Source of the DNA: Chrysaora quinquecirrha | Lineage: Eukaryota; Cnidaria; Scyphozoa; Semaeostomeae; Pelagiidae | Direction: 5' to 3' | DNA: 64,000 bases | Assembly: GCA_014526335.1 (NCBI GenBank) | Contig: JACTAT010000037.1 | Location: 13,690,100 to 13,754,099 of the forward strand | Shown here: positions 46,984 through 57,100 of the stretch, piece after piece | How the letters are laid out: each line of letters opens with the position of its first letter | Numbering within the stretch: position 1 is the stretch's first letter | Made by a program: the position numbers and the translations under genes | Notes under the pieces: model-generated | Databases searched by the model: none | What the model was told of the DNA's origin: nothing | Seen by the model: only the letters and a program-made list of their open reading frames with translations

Positions 46984-47566
46984 CTTTGTTATCTGAAAAA
47001 AGAAAAGTTGAAATGCAGACACCAATTTGCTGTTAAAAATTTATATTGCTTCAAAGGACGAAACTTTAACTTTTGCAATAAACAACTTGACCAAATTCGT
47101 GAAAGTTTATTATTCTTGCAAAAGAGTATCCTGTTAAATTTTTACCGGTCACTCTGTATAGCCTACGTGTATACCTTATCTTTCAACTTCGTCTTTTGGA
47201 AGAAGAGGTCTACACGTAGTCTACTCAGTCTGCCGCTGCTATAACAAAAAAATTCAATTGAGTTTTATTCCCAAAAAGTCGTTTCCTGTAAAAAACTTGA
47301 AATTTCTTCTCGTTTTTGATGTATATCTCGAAATTTTGCTTTTTTTCAGAGCAGACAGAAATTCTTCTCGCAAAATGTTCTTCCATTCGAATGTATAACA
47401 ATTTTCCTATACATATCAAGGACTTCTAAATTAAACTGTAAAATTTTGAAAAAAAGATGATTCCTTATATAAAAAGAAACTTACCTGAAATAATTGAAGA
47501 GCAGAAGAATCCTTTCCAAACTGATTACGAGAATGTAGCAATAAAATTTGCGCTCGTCACTGTAAT

Positions 47567-47589
47567 ACTCGCTATAACAGCTATACAAG
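47567..47589 (-). promoter_or_regulatory. Shared upstream box of B4
   Basis: TCACTGTAATACTCGCTATAA followed by CAGCTATACAA, about 80-105 bp upstream of the leader donor at 47485. Confidence 0.5.
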
Positions 47590-47692
47590 CATGATTTTGG
47601 AGCAGCTGTAATATCAAAATGTAAACTTAAAAGCTTTTATCATCTTTGTTGACAAGGATATTTACAGGAAATAATCATGAAATATATTTAAT

Positions 47693-48210
47693 ATGTCCAA
47701 GCCTCTTGACTTTAAGAACTGGGGGGTGGGACTTGATCAAATTTTATCATGGACTTGCCACCCAAACATCCAAAAACATGCCAGGAATGTATACCCGACC
47801 TTAAACCAATTTTCAAAAAGATATACCTTGCCTTTTACAATTTTAAAAGACTGCTCTTGTAGCAAAACGTATATTGATGAAACGAAATAAGAAATAACGA
47901 GATGTTTAGAGCACCAGCAAGACAGCATCATTGCTGAAGAGTCGAGCAGATCATGTACTGCAAGAAACCAATAATAATAAAGATTTTCATGGTCGCTCAA
48001 CTGGATAAATGCTAAAACGCCGAGTATGGAACCACTGTGGTATCCATGGAAAGTGATAGAAGTGTAGCTAGCGTTAGATATACCAGTGGGCCAGAGCAAG
48101 TCGGTCGGACGCTACTGGGTTGACCAAGGATGTTGGTGATTAGGCTCATAATAAGTCATGGAGACCTTTTTTAATGAAATGGGGGGAAGGATTCAGATGC
48201 ACTTAATATT
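47693..48210 (+). mobile_element. Penelope-like GIY-YIG relic, unit 4
   Basis: Same decayed reading as unit 2 (CSCSKTYIDETK, stop, TRCLEHQQD) at about 47850-47970. Part of the segment duplicated with B2/B4. Confidence 0.55.
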
Positions 48211-48473
48211 TGATTGAATAATTTATGATATATGACTTGGATCTATTCGTTTAAAAGAACAATTTCTACGAACATTCGATGTCGCTATTTTTGCGAACTT
48301 TGATTACTGGTTTTGATAAAGGCACCCGCTAGTGGGTGCTGAAATATTACTTTATTTACGAACGAGAGATATAAATTCCATAACAATGTTTGTTTTCTTC
48401 GTTGTTCTAACTATGACCTGACAAGATGTATAAGATGTCGAGAAGGTTAAAAACTTCAAAGTAAATAAATATT

Positions 48474-48651
48474 TGTAAGCGGATAACCATATTCCCCCTG
48501 CCTCGTTCCCATTAGGAGGTGCCATTCTTCTTTGGCAGTTTGTGATCTTCGACGTTTTCCCTCATGAAGTGAGGATGTAGTTTACTTTAGCTCTACTAGA
48601 AGTGAACCCAACTGATTAATCCTCCACCAAATGGCTTCCAATCAGCCAACA
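48474..48651. mobile_element. Short solo LTR or TRIM-like insertion, unit 4
   Basis: 178 bp, TGTAAGCGG…GCCAACA with ATATT flanks; the fuller version of 17585-17741. It contains a purine/pyrimidine-rich stretch (ATTCCCCCTGCC) missing from the unit 2 copy. Confidence 0.65.
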
Positions 48652-49388
48652 ATATTGTATTCTATTCCCTTTGGACTCGTATTTGTCAACTCCGCCATTT
48701 CTACCACTGAACTGGCTCTTTCTGGCATTTTCTCCCCCAACTCTATACCGATTTGAGAATAAGCATTATTTGGGGTTTTTTCTGCCAAATTTAAAGCTAT
48801 GGCTGAACTAAGAAACTTGTCGCTTGCGACGCTGTATTTGGCGTGTCTGCCATGGTGGCTGCACATGCGAATGACAAGCGAGCAGCATGTCCCCTGAGTC
48901 ATTTGCATGTCGTGGAGGGATAAAAAATGTTTCTGTTGTCTCCCAGATACATTTGCTTGTCTCTTGCTCCAATTTTTATCGCGCGCTACAAAGTTTCCGA
49001 GGTGGCTAAACTGGGGGACATCTTGGCTGACATGTCACGCCGACAATGTTGCAAGCCATATGTTTCCAGGTTTAGCCAGGTCTTAACGCTTTCAGAATAG
49101 GCCCTATTGGGCCTTTTCTCTGCCAACTCCACTGATAGGATAGGCATTTTTTGGCTTCCTCTGCCGTCCCTAGTGCCAACGTGTTTCAGCACATACTAAG
49201 AAAAGGCAAACGTGTTTCAGCACATACTAAGAAAGAATCACTTGAAGCAAGATTTGAAGATTTGAAGTTTCTAACATTTATTTTTATCATCTTTCAAGCA
49301 AAAAGGAATTAATGTAGCTAAAACGTTTATATTATTTTTTCAGAAATTATATTTTCTTTACCTTATGACAAAGATTCTTTTTATCAAG
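48652..49388. other. Spacer downstream of A4
   Basis: Backbone like 17742-18481, including the duplicated 'AACGTGTTTCAGCACATACTAAG'. No gene. Confidence 0.55.
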
Positions 49389-50579
49389 TTATCTTCTGCA
49401 AAAGAAATCACAGCATCTTGGTGCCCGAACTAATTTGCTTCCTCTGCAAACAAAGCCAGAACCTCTAACGTCGCAGATTGTGCTGAATTTACAGGTAACG
49501 TCAACCAAGTGCTCGGGACATGTCATGATAACATTCGTTGTCTTGACGTCGCATGTGGGGAGCTGAAAAAATAAAGAACGACAGTTAATTCCAGTAGATG
49601 AAAATCTCATCTATGAACAGTGATTTATACTTAGGATTTGTTGTGACATCATAGTATCTTAAGATCTGTAAGAATTCAATTAGCTGTAATGGGGTTTCTA
49701 GTTCTCCAGGCAGCCAAGGACACACAGAGACACACTTGATAGCGACCTTGACATTATCTTTCCATTTTCCATTTCATCTGAATGTCTTACGCAGGCACAA
49801 TTGTTCCTTTTCCTTGCAGTCAAGTTCCTTCTAAGTCACGCTGCTTGCTGCTTTGCATTGCATACAGGAAACGTAACGAATACATCAACATATAGCTACG
49901 TGCCAGCACTTGTTCAAGACACATTGTTCACTAGGTCATTGCAGTCGCTTAGCACTGGCTGAAGAATTGACTGTTGGATGAACATACACGATCATTGTTT
50001 TGTGACCGGACATCAGACTCAACAATTGACTGAAGTGCAAATACACCCAAGTATTCACTGAAATGCACCGATAAGGAAAGTAAAGCTGACTTGTTATTGT
50101 TCTTTAAACACCAATCAGCTTTTGGGATACCTTACAGCGGGAAAACCAACAGAATTAATTGAGAGGCAAAGTGAGTAAATAAACTTTTTCTGGCTACATA
50201 GAACCGGCCTGTTGCTTTGATGTGGACACATAAGAATTTCTTGAATTTTCGGCGATGTGAGAGTGTCTTTTAAAGAGTTTCTTATAATTAAACAAAAAAT
50301 GTTTTCAATAGGGTTATGCATGATTTACCTTGAGCCACACCAGCCTTTATCTTCTCGACTTTCCATGTTGCTACTTTATCCACTCTGTTGAGCTCACTTG
50401 CCTTGAAAACCATAAACATGCAAGTATAAATGTACTATGGATGTTTCAAGCTACCAAAGATTAATTTCTAAAGAATATTAAAATTGTTTATCACGTAATG
50501 TTTACTATAATATGACATAACTCACATTTATAACCAAAGCAACTGCCAGTAGGACCACGAATAGAACTAAAATCTTCAT
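49389..50579 (-). pseudogene. A4: 8-cysteine precursor with a 53-bp deletion in the last exon
   Basis: The signal exon (50526-50579) and propeptide exon (50329-50401, with WKVEK for WKFEK) are intact with normal splice sites. The last exon (49389-49562) is 174 nt instead of 227. The missing 53 bp begin just after the TTTTTTCAG acceptor and remove the stretch from the exon start to just before the first cysteine, including the Lys-Arg site. Because 53 is not a multiple of three, the usual acceptor would shift the frame and reach a TGA about 20 codons on, before any of the original cysteine pattern. The eight cysteine codons are still present, unread. A different acceptor restoring the frame was not seen. 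Leader donor at 50961. Intron 2 shares the ~35-bp segment of A1. Confidence 0.8.
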
Positions 50580-51044
50580 CTTGTTTATCTAACAAATAAA
50601 TAAAAACACCGTATGGCAAGAACTTATATTTGCAATTATATGCAAGGTATGGGTTTCTGTGATGAGCAGAGAGAGTCCACTGAATAGCACAATGCTATTC
50701 TAATCTGAGTTCATCCAGTCCTTCCTCTCAAGGTGATAAACTTCTCCTTTTGTCTTTTGTCTGGAACTATGGCCAGGTTTGGGCTCTTCTCGCTCTTTGT
50801 GGCGATTTTGATCTTCATTTGAATCTAACAATCATATATTGCAAATGAAACGTGTTCATAAACGAACTCAGCAACCGCTCTCACTTTGTCTTTATGTAGC
50901 TAGTTACAGTTCAGCATGAATTTCGAGAAAAGATATAAAATGAATTAGTTTTGGTTTTACCTGTGGTAAGAGGCTAAGAAATCGATTTGAAACTGATTCC
51001 AAGAATGAAATATCGAACATCCATATGCATCGTTCTGTAATACT

Positions 51045-51067
51045 TCACTTTAATCCAGCTATACAAA
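51045..51067 (-). promoter_or_regulatory. Shared upstream box of A4
   Basis: TCACTTTAAT then CCAGCTATACAAA. One base in the first block differs from A1-A3 (CTG to CTT), so the box of the broken gene may be drifting. Confidence 0.4.
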
Positions 51068-51152
51068 CACGACATCATAAGCTAATTTTTTATTGTACAA
51101 GTGCGACAGTGTATCTTAAGAAACAAGAGTAAAGTAAAGTACTATACAGTTA

Positions 51153-51875
51153 CTGTAAATGCTCTGATAAACGCCCCGGGTGTGCAATTAATTTTTGGGA
51201 TTTTAGGGGTCGTTTATTGGAAATGGACGTTTAATGGAGGCTGGGCGTTTATTAAAAAGTTAAGAAAATTTAAATTTACAATAGTTTGACATACATATAA
51301 TTTCATCATCAATTCATCGCAAATTAACTTACGAAAATTGTCTACAGTACATCATTGCAGTCCTTTTCATCACTCCCCTAAAGTCATCTTCATCCTTTAA
51401 ACAAATTAAAGTCGATGTTCGTTAGTTATAAGATGTTTCCCTTATTTTTATGATTTCACTTACTTGAAATAAAGTAGAAAGTCTTGAAGATCAATCCTTG
51501 ACATTATTTTCCTTTGAATGGATTAATTGAGGAATACCCTAATAATAGCTCCTTTCGGAAAAGAAAGGGGTGTTTATTAGAGGCGGGTCGTTTAATAAAT
51601 TTATGAATATTTAAGATGGGCGTTTATTAGAGACGGGGCGTTTAATAAATTTGTGAATATTTAAGAGGGGCGTTTATTAGAGACGGGGCGTTTAATAAAT
51701 TTGTGAATATTTAAGAAGGGCGTTTATTAAAGACGGGGCGTTTAATAAATTTGTGAATATTTAAAAGGGGTGTTTATGAGAGACTGGGTGTTTAATTAAT
51801 TTGTGAAGTTTAACAGGGGCGTTTATTGGAAACGGGCGTTTAATAGAGGCTGGGCATTTATTAGAGCAGTTACTG
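51153..51875. mobile_element. TA-flanked element with 'GATAAACGCCC' ends, unit 4-5 spacer
   Basis: Same termini and TA flanks as 9968-10915 but a different interior, including a 50-bp minisatellite. The core of units 1-3 (10030-10800) is replaced by about 300 bp of unrelated sequence. Confidence 0.6.
51568..51850. repeat. 50-bp minisatellite, about five copies
   Basis: Copies start GGGCGTTTATTAGAGACGGG and end TGAATATTTAAGAG. Three adjacent copies are almost identical and the outer ones have diverged. The unit itself contains two GGCGTTTA half-units. In units 1-3 the matching place holds a single degenerate copy. Confidence 0.85.
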
Positions 51876-53775
51876 TAATGTATTTTACAATGTATTGCAA
51901 TCATTGACATTGTCCCAATAGCTAATCCATACTCATCAGCTATACTAAGTTATTTGCTAAGCTTTATCAATATTATCGTAACAATTTTAAAGTTATATAC
52001 AGTCAAAATATATTTTACTTGGTGATGATGGTGATAGTGCCTTTGCATCAGCCCAATCATACGGGACCTTCTTTTCAGGACCCTTAACGTTTATCTTGCC
52101 GAACTGGCATACCAAAAAGAGTCGGATTCGAACGGAGGAACAGTTGATGTATGACTTGGAGAATTTCTCGGTGATTTTATTAAGCTCTGTTGCTCTATTC
52201 TATTGCTCTGATCATGCAGTACAGGTTCAAATCCTTTCTATTGTGGTATGACAGTTTTGGAAAAATCTATCCTAGTTTTCGCCATTCATGGCAAATATAT
52301 ACTATGAATCATGCTGAAGAAGGCTCAACATATATCTGGAGTTCTGAACAGAAGATATGGATTACTGCACATCACATTCCTGATAAATGCAATGCCGTTG
52401 CTGACCAGGAATGAAAAACCAAGATCTTGAATGGGTGCTTAACCGTCGTTTCTAGCTTAGGCCTTGACTCGACCGCATTTTAAGTTTTTAAGCCTGACAT
52501 CGATCTTTTTGTTTTGCGATTATTAAGTTAACAGTTCGAGAACTAGTGCTCACTTATGTTTTATGCTGATGCTATAGCCAGCGATGCTTTTACTTTGACT
52601 TGATCTTTGTCAACATTTTACTACTTTCGTCCTTATAGTTGCATTCTTATGTCTAACAAAAACTCAACCAGAACAACGCCATTGGCATTCTTGTAGTACC
52701 AAAGTGGCCTACTCAGCCTTGGTATCCAATTTTAATTCCACCGCTGCGTCAAGTGGCTATATTCTTGTTTTCTTGCATTACAATTTATAGATTTCATTAC
52801 ACCTTTTCAGCTATTCGAAAATTTCCTCACAGAAACATTTCGAAGTCAGCATCTTCGTTTTATTGTTAAGACACATTTTCATGCCTATATTCCTTTTATG
52901 CCTATAATAGCTTGCAGATGATGATAATCTTCAGATAACACTATCACCAATGAAGAAAAAGCAAAAGTTTAGCTGAGTGTTGAGTGTAAATAAGTGAAAT
53001 AACTATGTGAAATGCGAATAAAATGACAGAAGTTAAACCTTAAAGAGCAACCATAGTTGTCCTTCAGGCAATGCCGAAAACAGTCAAGACTGCAAGATCA
53101 CATGACTGGTTGCTGCTAAACTAAAACCATTGTGCAAGGAGGCATACAAATGCTAACTTTATAAATTGGTTGCATTCGGCCATCCAATGAGCCAGTGAAG
53201 CTCCGTCCCAAAATGTCTGGTGTTGTTGGCAGAAATGTTGGAAGACATAATATCGTTCTCCAAACAATGACAGAAATACTTTATTCTCTTCTACCGAAAT
53301 AACACAAATTTCTTATAAGGACCATATTTGAGAAACCAATACCTGACTGTGGAATGTTCTAACGTATATGATTTCATTGTTCTTTTTTTCGTCGTTGTTT
53401 TTCACAGTTGTGAAAAGACCAATTTCTTAACCTATTTTTCATGGGAAAACAGCTCGCCCTTTGATATAATTAGGCCCTGGCCTAAGACCCTGGTGCAACA
53501 ATCAGACACAGTTGGTCAAACATTTGAAATTCCTTGTCAAGCAAAATGTTTGACCGTTTGGCTACCTCCAGAAAAATTTCTTGTCAAACAATTTGCTTCC
53601 ATCATGTGCAAAAAATGTTTAACATTTTGAAAAACGTCAAGACATAATTTTTTTCTTGTCAGGCAATGTTTGATCGTTTTACAACCTTTCAAACATTAAT
53701 TGTCAAACATTTCCATTAAATTACGTTTTTTGAGCGAGATATCAGGACCATACCCTGGGTATCAGGACCAGTGCA
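51876..53775. other. Spacer, unit 5
   Basis: No gene. It carries the first tRNA-derived half (B box GGTTCAAATCC near 52221) but lacks the second half and the TATAAGAA MITE: 'GCTCAACATATATCTGGAG' joins directly to 'CAGAAGATATGG'. It ends with the TGTTTGAC-type block at about 53510-53720. Confidence 0.6.
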
Positions 53776-53780
53776 ATGAT

Positions 53781-53849
53781 AACTAACTAACTAACTAACT
53801 AATTAACTAACAAACAAACTAACTAACTAACTAACTAACTAACAAATTT

Positions 53850-53894
<45 letters not shown>

Positions 53895-53905
53895 ATATCT
53901 AACAA
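53781..53905. repeat. (TAAC)n microsatellite, unit 5
   Basis: Shortest of the five tracts; its left flank is shared with unit 4. Confidence 0.95.
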
Positions 53906-54166
53906 ACTAATGATCTTGCTAAGTGGTTTACTTACTTATTTAATAGCTTACTGTCCAGGCAACTAACTCACCAACTATAACTAACGAACCCACTAACGGA
54001 ATATGTACAAAAAATTAAGAAACTTATTTCTTTTTCTAGGAGCTGAGCTCAGTTTCTTATAAAAACTGCGTGTATCGAAAGCTTGGTAGCAAAAAAAAAA
54101 GACAAATGAGTTGAAACTGTTGAAACATTGCCTTTATCATTTTTCTACATGACAAGTTGCTAATAG

Positions 54167-57100
54167 TCAGATGCAAACGAAATTGCAACATTGTGGTGGC
54201 TTAACCAATCTGCCTCCACTACAGACCCAGCCAAGATTGTCGCTTCTGGTGTTGCAGATGATGTTGAATTTACATGAAGCAGCAAGTCGATGAAAAGGAC
54301 ACCAGCTGATAACAGATGTTGATGAGTGAGAACATGAAGGAAATTGAGTGATGGTTATGTCTCGTTTCAATCTTCCAACGTACAATTTGGTTAAAGCTGT
54401 AAATATAAATAGCAGTGTAAATTTCTTCGAATAGCTAAATTCACAAAATTTTAGCGCACATCTAATTTCCGTGAATCAACCTTAAAGCATTTAAAGATCG
54501 TGCATACCCGTGTATAACACCTATACAAGAACTTAAGCGCCTCCCCCCAAAGAATGGAATAGAGATGAAAATATGACATTGTGCACACAGAAACTCAAAC
54601 AGGAAAGGGTCGTTTTTAACGAATTACTAGTTTCAAAAGCATATACTGCAACTTGATGATTATATGAAACTTGTTGCAGTCTTTTGAGGTAGGCTTCAAG
54701 CTGTGCTGACGTTACGCTTCGGTAAAAATGCAAAGCTTTTTATAGAGAAAGTTTTTATTTCCAAAATTTTAAGTTTCTTGTGGAAGAAATAAACAATTAT
54801 TTCCCACAAAAGATTCCCTGTTTCTTTAGCTTGATTAGATTACCTATCCGATTAGGCAATGATAAACCACAAACAGAACTCAACGCTCATAAAAACAAGT
54901 AAAATAAACGAATTTTCCTCAGAGTTCTTCAGTCTCCAGAAGATTGTAATTTTTGCATCAAGTTATTAAATGACTCAATTTTTCGGTGAACACAAAATCT
55001 AATTATGATTTTTTTAATGCATAAAATGACAAGAACAAGGAGACACTGGGCTGACCCCAAGAATTGTGGGGTGGGACATGTTTATGAGGAGAATTAACAC
55101 TGATCGAAGAGCAACAAGGACGACGAGAGGCGGTGTAGACTAAGTTTAACTTGCATGTTACTATCGATCTGGAAGCCGAGCCGCTGAAATAATTTCTCGA
55201 CTACCAATGGTAGTGGGTTCGCTAAACACCAAAATCGGTATGAATTGACCATCCATGGTAAACAAAACAAAACAAAATTTATATAAGAGAAATTAAAAAC
55301 TGACGTACACAGAACGTTTCGATTCAAACTTGAATCATCCTAATTTGTTTATGTGCAATTTAGAAACCAAATTTCTCTCGTAGTGGGTTCGCTAAACACC
55401 AAAATCGGTATGAATTGTGCATTTTATGATACAAGCATGAAATTTGGCACAAGTACAGAGTTTGATGCGCCAAACAAAATGAGAAACAGACCCAACTCAG
55501 CAAATGGCCCCGAAAGCTATTTTTAGACTGGGGTACATGGGCCCAGCCCCCTCAGAGTTTCCTTCTATAACTTGGAAACTATTTGCGATGCGCAGCTGAA
55601 AGTTAGTGCAGTTACATATTTTAATATGTTTAATACAAGGAATAACAAACCCATTCAAAAAATTCCCCCGAAAGCTATTTTTAGACTGGGGTACTTGACC
55701 CCAGCCCCCAAAAGATTTTAGACAGGGCATTTTTGGCAACATTCTAGCACACTGGGTAACCGGAAATTTTAAAGTAGTTTTGGACTCTTTGGTGGTTGGT
55801 GGTCATTTTAAGACTTGGGAACATTCTGGCAAATCAATGGTTGTGACGTCATCGATGATGTAGAAAAGTTACGGTCAGTGAAAATCTGACTTTTGAATTT
55901 TGTGTTTTTAAGATATGGTCAGAAAGAACATCTCAAATGGAGCAAAAAATTATAAAACACCAATTCGATTTGGCTTAACACTCAGAAGTTATTACGATTC
56001 GAAATTTGTGTGACGTCATCAAAACGCAAAACTGATATTTTGAGTCTTAACCGTTTCGTGCATAAATCTTTCTTTTGATGTGTTCAGCGTTACTTTTAGG
56101 ATAAAAGCATCATGTTCTTGGTCACGTACGCTAATTTTTGCATTTCAAACCTTAAATTACGAAGAATGCTCGTAATTTCAATTGCGATACAGCTAGGGCT
56201 CCGAACTATCATGAATGTTGAAAAAGATGCAAAAGATAAAACATTTTCTGCTTACTTTCTCTGAGAATGGTAATATGATTGAGCCAGATAGAGCGAATTA
56301 CTTTTTTATGACGACGGTCTTTAATTTGAATTATGTAGCCGTAAATGTTCGAGAAGACGGCAGACACCTATGTCGATAAGTTGTAGACAAAGGCATAGGC
56401 GAAGGCATAGGAACAAGTGTAGGTGTAGATGAAGGCACAGGTGTAGGTTAAGGCACAGGTATAGGTATAGGCAAAGACATAGGCGAAGGCATAGGCATAG
56501 GCACAGGTGTAGATCTAGATTTAGGCATTGGTGTAGGCGAAGGCATAGGCACAGGTGTAGACGAAGGCAAAGGCATAGGCGAAGGCACAGGAACAGGTGT
56601 ATGTGTAGGTGAAGGCATAGGTCTAGGCTAAAGCATAGGTATAGGTGTAGGTATCGGCGAAGGCATAGGCACAGGCACCAGCGTAGGTGTAGATGTAGCA
56701 AAGGCATAGGCGAAGGCATAGGCACAGGTGTAGGTGTAGATGAAGGCATAGGTGTAGGCGAAGGAATCGCTACAGGTGTAGACGAAGGCAAAGGCATAGG
56801 CAAAGCCATAGGTACAGGTGTAGGTGTAGATGTAGGCATTGGTGTAGGTGAAGGCATAGGCACAGGTGTAGACGAAGGCAAAGGCATAGACAAAGGCATA
56901 GGAAAAGGTGTATGTGTAGATGTAGGCATTGGTGTAGGCGAAGGCATAGGCACAGGTGTAGATGAAGGCAAAGGCATAGGCGAAGGCATAGGAACAAGTG
57001 TAGGTGTAGGTGAAGGCATAGGCCTAGGCTAAGGCATAGGTATAGGTGTAGGCATCGGCGAAGGCATAGGCACAGGCACCGGCGTAGGTGTAGATGTAGC

